From the NCBI GenBank assembly GCA_000697335.1, contig JNEM01006335.1, positions 1 through 11,739 of the forward strand: 11,739 nt of DNA, written 5' to 3'. Origin of the DNA: Conidiobolus incongruus B7586 (taxonomy: Eukaryota; Entomophthoromycota; Entomophthoromycetes; Entomophthorales; Conidiobolaceae). Under the pieces are notes generated by a model. That model saw only the letters and a program-made list of their open reading frames with translations. It was not told where the DNA came from and did not search any database. The position numbers were made by a program, and so were the translations under genes. Positions 1 to 8,685 of the stretch are shown in pieces (positions within the stretch are counted from its first letter, which is position 1; every line of letters begins with the position of its first letter).

Positions 1-562
1 TAATTTATAAAATATCAAATATCAGTCTTTAATAAAAAAACTATTATTTAAATTTTAAAAGTATAGCAAAAAGTTAATAAAAATAAAAAAAGAATGTTAA
101 TTTTATACAATTTATTTATTTTTGTAAATTAAATATTATAATTTATATGAAAATTTGATTTTAAAAATATGCCAATATTAAAAATTTCTAATAATAATTA
201 GTGACTTGAAAATATTTACATATTTTTACAATATGCAATAATGAATATTGAGTATGTATTTAATAGATTAAGGAATCAATAAGAAATATTGTTCATATTT
301 TTCGTTTGTTATATTAAAGGATGGTAATTAGAATACAATAAGAGTATATTGATAATGTGATTTTTTATATATACTAGAAGGGATAGATAATGTATTTGAA
401 TTGTAATAAATATATTAAAATATAAATTTAAATATGGTGAATAAATATTTGAAATAATGTATAATATTAAATCATAGCTAGAATTAAGTGTTAATGACAA
501 AGTATATTATTATATAATTATTTTTTGATTGTGTATAATGAGCTATATATTAGAAAAATAGA
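1..562. other. AT-rich spacer, no gene seen
   Basis: This stretch is very AT-rich and made mostly of simple A/T words. The one open frame of about 60 codons (309-500, minus strand) has a low-complexity Ile/Leu/Tyr/Asn translation, as expected by chance in such DNA. It should hold the 3' untranslated region of the p24 gene that ends at 563. I see no RNA gene, conserved coding block or clear repeat in it. Confidence 0.6.
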
Positions 563-1192
563 TTAAAATCTATTCTTATTGGTGCTGAAAAAGGATCTGA
601 CAAGACCCACTTGAGCAAGAGCAACCAAGACGACGAGAACGGATTCGGCAATAGCGAACCAGTGAACACGACCCAAAATAGAGGCTAAAATGGACTCATT
701 ACGAGCTTCCTGGGTGCTGAAGGTACGTTGGTCACTCATAATTTGGTAGCAGTGTTGTTGAATCTCTTGTAAAGTTTTTTCCATACTGCCGATATGTTCT
801 ACCTTATCCTTCTTTAGGGGAGACTTTTTAGGTTCAACGTGCTTGGACTTAATTTCGAAATCGACCTCTTTCACATCGCCAGAAGTGTTCACGAAACAGA
901 ATTTGTAATCGCCAATCTGATTCATCACAAATACAAAGTCACCTTGACGCGACGCTTGATCGCTCATCACTTCGGTACCGTCGGGAGCTTCGACACTGTA
1001 GTTCACTTCGAAATCACCACCCCTGTGAACTGAAAAATAGAAGGCTGCCTTGCTTTGAAGTTGTTGGTTGGGGAGATAAAAGCACATGGTTTCAAAACCA
1101 CCCATCTCATAAGATAAAGTATAAGCAACAACCTGATGGAGTAAAACTACCAAAGCAAATAGTGAAGGGGCTATACTACTGAACATTTTCAT
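563..1192 (-). CDS. p24/TMED family cargo receptor, gamma-like (Erp-type)
   Basis: Predicted type I membrane protein of 209 residues and a member of the p24 (emp24/gp25L/Erp) family. These proteins cycle between ER and Golgi in COPII and COPI vesicles and help select cargo such as GPI-anchored proteins. Visible parts, in order: a signal peptide at residues 1-23 with likely cleavage after VVA; a GOLD domain at about 25-115 with the paired cysteines C37 (in MCFY) and C99 (in YKFCF) and the GGDFEV and APDG turns; a Lys/Glu-rich coiled coil at about 120-172; a membrane helix at about 178-198; and a short cytosolic tail starting SFFS. The FF pair fits COPII binding. The tail ends KNRF and lacks a canonical KKXX signal. 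Length, the CFY block and the QVxLxxSFFS membrane/tail block resemble the gamma subfamily (TMED3/7, yeast Erp2-4). N64, N102 and N165 are possible N-glycosylation sites. There is no intron. The first ATG has A at -3; a second ATG two codons on would give the same mature protein. Confidence 0.93.
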   Translation of the reverse strand: MKMFSSIAPSLFALVVLLHQVVAYTLSYEMGGFETMCFYLPNQQLQSKAAFYFSVHRGGDFEVNYSVEAPDGTEVMSDQASRQGDFVFVMNQIGDYKFCFVNTSGDVKEVDFEIKSKHVEPKKSPLKKDKVEHIGSMEKTLQEIQQHCYQIMSDQRTFSTQEARNESILASILGRVHWFAIAESVLVVLVALAQVGLVRSFFSTNKNRF

Positions 1193-1514
1193 ATTTTTAA
1201 TAATTGAATTATAATGAATATTTAACTGAATAAAACTTTATATTAATAAAACAGTAAAAATATTTAATTCAGTATTTGAATTGGATTATTATTTTGAATT
1301 GGAGTTTAATACGTGGCATCATTTTAATTTTATTATTCAATTCCATTCCATTACAAATTGAATGAATTGTTTTATTATGGGATTATTAAATCATACAATA
1401 GTAATTCAAAATAATTAAAATTTATTAAATACACCTCATCAATAAAAAACAAAGTCAAATATAATAAAATTTATATTTCATATAATAATAATATTTATTT
1501 TTAATTAATAGTTA
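1193..1514. promoter_or_regulatory. Spacer: p24 promoter region and msrA 3' flank
   Basis: About 320 AT-rich bases lie between two genes that both read leftward, so this must hold the msrA 3' end and the p24 promoter. The block TTGAATTGGA occurs twice near 1277-1305, and a near-inverse, ATTCAATTCCATTCC, lies near 1335. I recognise no named factor site. TATA-like words are abundant, but the base composition makes them uninformative. Confidence 0.35.
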
Positions 1515-2137
1515 TTACCACTTAAGTCCATGATTACAGTAACCACCTGGATTGTTCTCTAAATAGTCCTGGTGATAGTCCTCTGCTTCAAAATAATTTT
1601 TAAAAGGTACAATTTCCGTAACAATTGGATTAGGGAAGTGCTTTTGAACTTCTTGTTTCACTTTTTCAGCTATTTGGCGTTGGTCTTCGCTGTGGTAATA
1701 TACCCCAGAGCGGTACTGGGATCCGATATCATTACCTTGTCTAAAAAGTTAAATTTTAGTTAATACTTGATAATATTTTTGATGTGGAGTATAAAATATT
1801 ACCTATTCAAAGTGGTAGGATCGTGAATTCTCCAAAAGAAAGTAACCAATTCTTCAAATTTCACTTGCTGAGGGTCGAACTCAATTTGAACAGCTTCAGC
1901 ATACCCCGTCTTACCGCTACAAACTTCCCTATAGTTTGGATTTTCTGTATTACCGTTAGCGTAACCAGTAGAAGTTTTGATTAATTTGCTTCCAAATTGT
2001 TTTTTGAAATAGTGTTCGATACCCCAAAAGCAACCACCTGCCAAAGTAGCTAATTCTGTATTATTTGCCATAGTTTTTGTAGAGTAAAAAGATTTTAATA
2101 AGGTAGATTTTACAATTGTATTTTTTAAAATATTCAT
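1515..2137 (-). CDS. msrA: Peptide methionine-S-sulfoxide reductase MsrA (two exons)
   Basis: Reduces methionine-S-sulfoxide in free or protein-bound form, repairing oxidative damage with thioredoxin. Exon 1 is 2137-1803. A 62-nt intron (1802-1741; GTAATA donor, TTTTTAG acceptor, branch-like TTAACTAA) is followed by exon 2 at 1740-1515. Splicing restores the invariant run THNR/TLNRQGNDIGSQYRS-type block across the junction; here it reads TTLNRQGNDIGSQYRSG. The product is 186 residues from the ATG at 2137. The catalytic Cys36 lies in GGCFWG. Other family blocks are GYANG, EVCSGKTGYAEAV, FFWRIHDP, the EAEDYHQDY box and the C-terminal GGYC with the likely resolving Cys. The first 22 residues carry four lysines and no acids, and end in SFYSTKT, like a mitochondrial presequence. 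A second ATG at 2071 gives a 164-residue protein that starts just before the domain. The reading frame extends 16 codons further upstream, but no ATG lies there, only TTG at 2185. Confidence 0.95.
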
Positions 2138-3050
2138 TTGATTATTTGAATGATTAATGATGATGTAGCTTTTATATGAAATCAAATCAAATTGGAATGG
2201 CGAATGATTTGTAATAAATTTGCATTTTAATTTTCTTAGATTTTAATTTGATTTGATTTTTTACAGAATTGGTAACTTCCGTAATTGAAACAGAAAAGTA
2301 TTTTAGAATAAATGATTGTAAAGTGTCTTTGAGTTGAGCACAGCTATTTTGTTATCTCTAGAACATTCTCTAATTTGAGATCGTTCTTGTCAAATAGTAC
2401 TTGGGTTCAACCATTTAACCTTTTAAATTCAAATAATTTTTCTGTTATAAATCACTCTTAATTTTTAAATCACATTAATATGGATTCAATAAAATCACTT
2501 GACAATTTATTAAATATGAGATTATATAATTCTGTTAGATATACCGTTAATAAGTAATTAATATATTTTTTCATTAATTCAGTTTTCTTGATCTGTATTA
2601 TTTTTATAAAATACAACATCAAATTTGATAAATATTTATATTTAAAATCAATTATACATAATTTATTACAATTACCTTTAATATATTTTATATTAAAAAT
2701 TACATTATCTTAAAGGTTTAATTACTTTATCATAATACTAGTTAACAAGGGTTAAAAAATAAAAAAACACATTTTTAACTTATTCAATATTAAAACTTTA
2801 ACAAAAATCTTTAACAAAATAATAAAAAATTATATGAAATTATTTAGATTATAATATTAAGAATATGTTTATCAACCTATTCTTTGTTTTTGAATATTGT
2901 TAATCATTTTAATAATACTTGACAAAATTATCAATATATTGTCAATTTATAATTTATTTTTATGAATTTTATAAAAATCTTGATTATTATCAGTTTTGTT
3001 AATTGCAAGTCACTCAACAATATGTTTTGAAATAGTTAAAACTAGTCTGT
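2138..3050. other. Spacer: msrA promoter region and dihydroorotase 3' flank
   Basis: About 900 bases without a coding block that I can recognise. The part next to msrA (to about 2420) is less extreme in composition and should be its promoter and 5' leader. From about 2420 on it is simple AT-rich DNA. I found no RNA gene and no decayed reading frame with conserved motifs. Confidence 0.5.
2356..2369 (-). promoter_or_regulatory. Heat-shock-element-like site upstream of msrA
   Basis: The bases CTCTAGAACATTCT contain a perfect inverted pair GAAnnTTC, plus a third unit (CTC for TTC) in the right phase with one mismatch. This matches the Hsf1 site layout of alternating nGAAn units. It lies about 220 bases upstream of the msrA ATG at 2137. 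Heat and oxidative stress control of MsrA would make sense, but a match of this length can occur by chance. Confidence 0.3.
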
Positions 3051-4100
3051 TTATTGAGCAATTTTCCAAGTGAGAGTTTGACCAGCCAAGAATGGGACAA
3101 CTGAACTAGGTTCACCACTGTCGAGAGTGAAGTGATGTTCTTCAGGTACGCTCCAAGTCTCCTTGACCAACTTGAGTCTTTTTTGTTGAAGCTTTTCCAA
3201 ATCCAACTGATAGAACTTAGCTCCATTGATGCAACTATAGCCCTCCAATTTGTCGAGACATCCGAGCTTATCGAAAACGGTGGCCAAATATGGGAGAATG
3301 TGAGGGGTTGTGAAGACTCCGGCGCAGGGTTGATTGGTCAATTTAGCGTGTTTGGGATGAGGTGCCGAGTCGGATCCCAAGAAAAATCTAGGGTGACCCT
3401 CCTTGACAACTTGACGTAAGGCATCTCTGTCGTGGGGGAATTTGGCGACGGGCTTGCAAAAGTTGTGGGTGTTTTTTGCCCAGTCATCAATGATTAAATC
3501 GAGGTGGTGTACGGTGATAGTACATCCGACAGTGTCCCCCAAAGATTTGACCATATTGACAGCGGCTTTGGTGGTGGCGTGCTCTAAAACAATGCGCAAC
3601 TTGGGGAATTTCTTGTGTAGCTTTTCCAATTCGGTTAAGAATTTTTCTTCCGCGTTGAGGATACAGATACCTTGGTCGGCGTTACTGGGGATTTCACCAT
3701 GTAAGTTGAGCACCATGTTGCACTTTTCCATAGCTTCGAAGATGGGGTAGTAGGTTTCGTAGGATTCTATACCAGACTCACTATTGGTGGTGACGCCTCT
3801 GGGGTAGGACTTGACACCGACGATGCCTTTAGAAGCTGCGAGGTAAATCTCTTCGGGGGTGAGATCAGGGGACAAGTAGAGAGACATAAGATAGGTTACG
3901 TTGGGATTAATGGCTTTCAATTCGTCCCAATATTTTAAAGCTTGTTCGGTGGTCTTAATAGGAGGGGTTAAGTTGGGCATAACGAATGCAGTTTGGACAC
4001 CTCCTTCAGTTACTTTGGGAGTAACTGATTGCATAAGGTTGCCTTGTCTCAAATGAACGTGAAGATCGCAAGCATATGGTAAATCTAATTCAGTAGTCAT
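3051..4100 (-). CDS. URA4: Dihydroorotase, class II (PyrC/Ura4 type)
   Basis: Catalyses the reversible ring closure of N-carbamoyl-L-aspartate to L-dihydroorotate, the third step of de novo pyrimidine synthesis, in the cytosol. The 349-residue product is almost exactly the length of E. coli PyrC and covers the whole amidohydrolase TIM barrel. Metal ligands are visible in order: H14 and H16 in DLHVHLRQG, the lysine that becomes carboxylated (K97 in VGVKSYPRG), H134 in LNLHGE, H174 in LEHAT and the catalytic D244 in LGSDSAPH. R18 and N43 (in MPNL) match the substrate carboxylate contacts. The frame is open from end to end with no intron, and the ATG at 4100 is the first start and has A at -3. 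The coding DNA is clearly richer in G and C than the flanks. This is the separate monofunctional enzyme, as in yeast Ura4, not part of a CAD fusion. Confidence 0.96.
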   Translation of the reverse strand: MTTELDLPYACDLHVHLRQGNLMQSVTPKVTEGGVQTAFVMPNLTPPIKTTEQALKYWDELKAINPNVTYLMSLYLSPDLTPEEIYLAASKGIVGVKSYPRGVTTNSESGIESYETYYPIFEAMEKCNMVLNLHGEIPSNADQGICILNAEEKFLTELEKLHKKFPKLRIVLEHATTKAAVNMVKSLGDTVGCTITVHHLDLIIDDWAKNTHNFCKPVAKFPHDRDALRQVVKEGHPRFFLGSDSAPHPKHAKLTNQPCAGVFTTPHILPYLATVFDKLGCLDKLEGYSCINGAKFYQLDLEKLQQKRLKLVKETWSVPEEHHFTLDSGEPSSVVPFLAGQTLTWKIAQ

Positions 4101-4147
4101 ATTTTATGTATTTCAATATAATTTCTATGTATTATATTTTGATTATG

Positions 4148-4152
4148 ATTGG
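4148..4152 (-). promoter_or_regulatory. CCAAT box upstream of dihydroorotase gene
   Basis: CCAAT on the minus strand (ATTGG on plus) lies about 48 bases before the dihydroorotase ATG, inside TTACCAATCA. It matches the core of the HAP/NF-Y site. Position and orientation are plausible, but a five-base match is weak evidence. Confidence 0.25.
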
Positions 4153-4341
4153 TAAAAAATTATGTAAAGACTATTTAGGCTTATTTAATTAAATTTACAA
4201 ATTATGGTTGAATGTATTAATTTGAAATTGATTGACAATTTATGTGAATTGATATATTTAATCCACTTATCAACTAATAACTGACATGTTGATTGTGATC
4301 ATAATTTCTCATCAAATATATATTATCTCTCTAACAAAAAT

Positions 4342-5150
4342 CTAATCAACCAATGACAATATATTATTCTTCGAGTATTTTATTACTTGCTCAGGAATCT
4401 CCTTATGGACACCTGCAGTCGGGTGAAAAGTGTCATAAAACTAAAAACTGCTGGGACCCTTACAGGCATATTCACCTGCCTTCTCGCTAAAGTAGTAGTC
4501 TTCCACCTCCCAAGTGGTTGAATTGAAGGGATTGGACTGAGTCATCGTGGACCATATACTATACACATGAAATTGCAACTATCTAATTTCAGGGAATTTG
4601 GATTATAGCTTTCTTCAAGCTGTGAGCGATAACTCATTAAGAAAATGAAACCTATATCAAATATATTTGTGGTGATATTTCCTAAGATTGTGAGAATTGT
4701 AATCTTTAGACTAAGTAGAATCGGAGTCTTATTCAAGGGCGGCAAATTAAATACCATATAGTTGTGAATTGCTCCCTAATTAGCTGTCGTAGCTAAAAAT
4801 CAATACTGCAGTAACTTGGTGTGGCATGATTGTTTTATTTAAATAATCATCACCTTCAATGGTGTGAATCACCAAAATATGATCTTCGAAATACATAGAT
4901 GGTATAATTTCAGAAATTCGATTTGTGATTGAACATCAAGTACAAAATCATTGATGTGGTTGAGTTTGTTGCTTGTAGTAGCTCCTTTCGACTAATTGCT
5001 AATACTAGGGATATTTAGTGAAGATTTAGAGTATTCGATCAAAATGGGACCGGCGTTGTGTCTATATTATAATATCAATTGATTGGATTTTTTCTTAATG
5101 GCAATTTGTCAAAATTTTCTATATCTAATACGCTGTCATCAATGGAAAAT
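4342..5150 (-). pseudogene. Decayed GDSL/SGNH-hydrolase (secreted lipase/esterase-like) gene
   Basis: Read leftward across frames, this region carries the landmarks of a GDSL lipase in the right order and spacing. FSIDDSVLDIENF (about 5150-5110) stands for the FGDSLSDxGN block with the nucleophile Ser. AGPILIEYS (about 5062-5035) matches the RFSNGPxWxEYL block. SKGATTSNKLN (4991-4959) matches the GGATTxN block. EGDDYLNK (near 4870-4845) matches the GxND block. VFNLPPLNKTP (4754-4722) matches the LPPL segment. FYDTFHPTAGVH (4440-4405) is the Asp/His catalytic block. The span, about 270 codons, suits a whole small SGNH enzyme. It is broken: in-frame TAGs lie at 4992-4994 and 4441-4443, and the frame changes between the GATT, GDDY and LPPL blocks and again near 4545. 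No room for introns exists at several of these changes. The last block ends in a TAG at 4344-4342. The intended substrate cannot be told. Confidence 0.82.
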
Positions 5151-5744
5151 ATATAATGAAAACTAATAGCAATCTCTGTACTGAGTAGATTAATTAATAG
5201 AATTGGTATAATACACAATATGATTATTATTTAAAAATTATATGAATTCAATTTAATAGTACATATATTTATAGAATTTAATTAAAATTATATTCGTAGC
5301 TTAAAATTCTTCACAATTTCAATAATTTTAATCAATCATAAATATTCATATTTTAAATAGTTTTAGTTTAGAATTGTTTGAGTTTAATTCTATATTAATT
5401 CAAAAACAACCAAATTAATGGTTAAAGTTGATTATATTATATCAATTATTCTGTTGAAATTGATAGAATATAATTTATCAAAAAATTAGCAAAATATAAA
5501 CAAAAAATAAATAAAAATATCCCTCATTAAATTAATATATACTATAATCAATACATCAATATCAAAATATCATTTTAAATTTTCTGAATTTTGTAATAGA
5601 ATAATATAATATTAATACCTGATAATTTTCTGGACATTTTTGATTTCCATAGTTTCTTTCATTTCAAATTTAATCCTTAAAAGTAATAAATATTAGAGGT
5701 GTAGCTGTAATAGTGAATAAATAAATATCATAGTTGGATTGTTT
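5151..5744. other. AT-rich spacer, no gene seen
   Basis: Simple AT-rich DNA between the two decayed genes. If the UDP-glycosyltransferase gene once had a 3' untranslated region and the lipase gene once had a promoter, they would have lain here. No coding block or RNA gene is visible. Confidence 0.55.
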
Positions 5745-7190
5745 GGCATGGAGTATAATGGGTAATGATACGTCAAGTACTTCATTCCATGTGAGACATT
5801 TTCATCTTGGAGTTCATGCTGTTAGAACGACATAGTTTATTCAATTTGATTTGATTCAAAATAGGTTGGGTATCCTTCTGGATCTAGGGTTGATAATATT
5901 TCAATAAGATTCGGAATTGAAGCAATCCTTATGAGAATTGGTCGTCTTTGACCTTCAATACTTGAGCCATTTTCTTTAGGATTACCCGAGAGCCAAAAAC
6001 CTCGCAAATAGTAAGTATCATGTTGAGTCTTTGGACATGTTGGGAAATTGCCAGTTGGTTCTGGACTATTGGTATCACTAACATCAGTCTGAGGTTGTAA
6101 ATTCCTTCGAAAATATTCTTAATGCCACTGTGATTGATATATGGTTGAATTATTTTGGTGGTTGAGTAGTACTTGCTGAGGTACAAAGGATGCAAATTTT
6201 ATCTTAGAAATGGATTTATCAAGTAGGTTGGAATAGAACAATTACTAGTTACTCATAGTAAATTCTTAATCTAAATCATCTCCTGGAACTTTGTCGTAAT
6301 AATTAAACCATCTGAAATTTTAGAACTAGTAGCACTGAGTGCTCTTTAATTAAGGATTTGAAGCTTGTCCTTGGTCAATCTACTTGTTCTCGTACCAAAC
6401 GCCATATAACTATCTTCTATCATCTAAAAATTCAACCAGCTTATGGAAGAGTTCTGTTTTGGATGCTTTTCATTGGTTTAATGAATTTAACATTGAGATC
6501 AAAAGGCCTAGCAATTTCGTATCCAGTGAACGTATTGGTTAATTTTAAACTATTTTCATTATGCCAAATGGCTAGTGATTAACCGAGATATGATACTTGA
6601 ATTGTAACTTGTTGATTTCTTCTATAAAATATCTCATTTCGCCTTTTCATTTAATGGATGCAACAAAATAGTCATACTAACCTAGGAGTATTTAAATTTT
6701 AAATGGTCAATCCATGGTTCGTATAGCATTTTAATGTTAAAAAAGGAAGCTGACTTAATCTGGTCTCAATAGTTTGATATTTTACAATTAGTGGAATACG
6801 ATATTTGGGAGCAATGTCCTTACAAGCAGTTGCAAATAAATCACATATGATTAAATTACAATTTAAACTACCAGCCATTTCGTGTCATATCTATGGAACA
6901 AATAATCATAAAAAAGTGGTAAAATCAGTCAACTGTTGAATTGGTGATTTGACACTGCCTTCAATGTTAACAAAATCATTTTTTGAATGTTTGGAAAATC
7001 GTTGGCAAAGTCTGAACAGTTGAATGAATTCAAAATATTTTTTTGTTGGCATTCTGAGATTCAATATGGCTCCTGATGTTAATAGCAATTGGAAGTGGGA
7101 TCAAGTTCCTTCATGTTTTGATACTACTACTTTAATTGCGGCTTTTGCTTTGGATATAAAATCAGAATTTATGTTGAATAATCCTTAATC
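5745..7190 (-). pseudogene. Decayed UDP-glycosyltransferase (GT1/UGT family) gene
   Basis: Following conserved blocks leftward and across frames gives a full-length relic of a GT1 enzyme, which transfers a sugar from a UDP-sugar to a lipid or small acceptor. The N-terminal strand is IKVVVSKHEGT..SHFQLL (about 7147-7085), like VVxxxxGTGSHFxPLL. Next come CDLFATACKDIAPKYRIP (about 6845-6795), the TNTFTGYEIARPFDLNVKFI block (near 6550-6490; family TFxGxExARPLxPNVxxxGP), KLVEFLDD (near 6440-6420), YMAFGTRTSRLTKDK (about 6410-6365), ALSATSSKISDG (6343-6308) and the sugar-nucleotide loop HSGIKNIFEGIYNLR..LVIPIVQNQLA (6133-6045; family HGGxNSxxEGxxxxxPMLVxPxxxDQxxN), which keeps its His. QDENVSHGMKYLTYHYPLY (about 5812-5750) fits the C-terminal tail. 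It is dead: TGA replaces the expected Gly codon in GTGSHF (7103-7101), further stops lie in the middle, and frames change where no intron could fit, for example near 6450. The longest open piece is about 88 codons. Confidence 0.8.
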
Positions 7191-7401
7191 AATGATAGTT
7201 ATATGAAATAGATTCAATATTATATTAAGTTTCAATAATTATCTTAAATTAACTACTAAATGGCAATATTAAAATCAAATCAGTGACGACACTTAATAAA
7301 TACAGAACAATACAAATCAAGAGCTGAATAAAAGTGTGGATTAATAAACTAAGTCATTAAACTAAAATAAAACAGATTATGTATGTTAGTAGAGAAAGTT
7401 G

Positions 7402-7407
7402 AAAAAA
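7402..7407 (-). terminator. RNA polymerase III terminator of tRNA-Ser
   Basis: Six T residues on the minus strand begin four bases after the discriminator base of the tRNA, the usual place and form of a pol III stop signal. Confidence 0.85.
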
Positions 7408-7411
7408 TTTT

Positions 7412-7493
7412 CGACAGCTACAGGATTTGAACCTGTGCGGGCGGAGCCCATCAGATTTCAAGTCTGACTCCTTAACCACTCGGACAAACTGTC
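7412..7493 (-). tRNA. tRNA-Ser, anticodon UGA
   Basis: The minus strand folds as a type II tRNA of 82 nt. The acceptor stem pairs GACAGTT with AGCTGTC with one G-T pair, and the discriminator base is G as in serine tRNAs. The D arm region reads TGGTTAAGGAG and supplies the A box. The anticodon stem TCAGA/TCTGA encloses the loop CTTGAAA, so the anticodon is TGA at 7460-7458, reading UCA serine codons. A long variable arm with GGGC..GCCC pairing separates it from the T arm, whose loop GGTTTGAATCC is the B box. There is no intron. The long variable arm and the G73 discriminator rule out most other identities; the anticodon settles it. Confidence 0.96.
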
Positions 7494-7790
7494 TTAATTG
7501 TTAGACGTTAAAAATTTTATTTAACTCCTATTTCCATTTCATGGCATTTATTTGATATTTTTATGCCATATTTACTCTCTTATTAATATCTATTCAAATA
7601 AATTTAACCTCTATTTCTAATTTCAATTTATTAACTATTAACCTTTCTTTCATGATTTCTTTTCTTTTTTTTCATCATTTTATATATTTTTTTCTTACTT
7701 TTCTCTATAACAATCGATTTTCATTTTCTTCCCTTCAACTCACGAACATCCTACTTTATATATCTTTTTCAATTATCCATAGTTGGACAG
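7494..7790. other. Pyrimidine-skewed tract upstream of the tRNA gene
   Basis: The plus strand here is rich in T and C with very few G residues: I count roughly nine G against some fifty C. The minus strand, from which the tRNA is read, is therefore purine-rich. Runs such as TTTCTTTTCTTTTTTTTCATC are typical. No reading frame or repeat unit is evident. The skew stops near 7790. Confidence 0.55.
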
Positions 7791-8685
7791 TCAAATATAA
7801 CATTTTTATATCTTAAACAATTTAAATTTCATAATTATCAAAAAATATGTTCAATATTCATAATCAATCATTCTTTGTAAATATTCTTTTTCATTGCTTA
7901 TTTTTTTAAATTTGAAAATTTATGTAGCATCTTCAGGATGCTTGAATTCAACCTTGCAGAATTTTAATGTTGCTGATTTTTTAGAGTAATTTTAAAGAAT
8001 CATTATTTTAAGGTTTTTAAAGTATTGAATCAATTAATTCTATTATATTATAAAACTTTTTAATTTTCTATTTTATTAGATAAAATTTTTATTTTGATTT
8101 AGAAATAAATTTTTAAACTTTAATACTAATTATATGTCTAATTGATATAAATTAATTTCAAAATAATAGAATATTCAAAAAATAATATTTGATTATCAAC
8201 AAGTTGCTAGTAATCATTAGTATCGAAAACTCTGCCATAATCATACGTATCTTCTTAGAAATTGGCATTATGGACTATAATTGAAGTCTAAAACCTATTC
8301 TCCCATTAATGAATTGGCGAAGTATTGTTGTAGTACAAATTAACCTATTATCAGTTATCAGTTTTAAAAAAATAAATTTTATGAACACTAATTTAATAGT
8401 CATTTATTGAATAATAAATAAAGATCTAGAAAACTATTTGATCAATATTCTAAAAAACTTTTAATTCGGAAATTAAAATATTGGTTCAATTTAAATTTTG
8501 GATAATAGTTTGATGATTGAGAGAGATATTTTGCAACTAAGATCACAGTTAAATTCGGAATTTAAGTTTTGATTCATTGATATTTTATATTAGTGGGTTG
8601 GCAATTAGGGTTTTATTTCTTTTTTATTAAATCTTCTTCACATTGAATTTGGATTCATTAATTAATAATTTGCTTGTAAATAAAG
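7791..8685. other. AT-rich spacer and sho1 promoter region
   Basis: About 900 bases without a recognised gene. A short perfect hairpin, AGCATC-TTCAG-GATGCT, lies at 7926-7942. The part from about 8180 to 8350 is less AT-rich and could be worn coding DNA, but I find no family motif in any frame. The last 200 bases should be the promoter and leader of sho1; I see no factor site that I can name with confidence. Confidence 0.45.

Noticed and set aside
839-1033. Plus-strand open frame of 64 codons
   Set aside because: Antisense shadow of the p24 gene.
2138-2185. Longer MsrA N-terminus starting 16 codons upstream
   Set aside because: The upstream start would be TTG, not ATG, which is not a normal nuclear start in fungi. 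ATG at 2137 begins a sensible presequence.
3132-3750. Two open frames on the plus strand (95 and 102 codons)
   Set aside because: They lie antisense inside the dihydroorotase gene, whose frame carries all the family residues; their translations show no family motif.
4542-4757. Minus-strand 71-codon frame as a small gene
   Set aside because: It begins in the VFNLPPLNKTP block of the GDSL lipase relic and is just one unbroken piece of it.
6358-6582. Plus-strand open frame of 74 codons
   Set aside because: It is antisense to the UDP-glycosyltransferase relic, whose conserved blocks explain the sequence.
8180-8350. Possible decayed coding stretch
   Set aside because: It is less AT-rich than its surroundings and one minus frame reads YDYGRVFDTNDY, but no family could be recognised in any frame.
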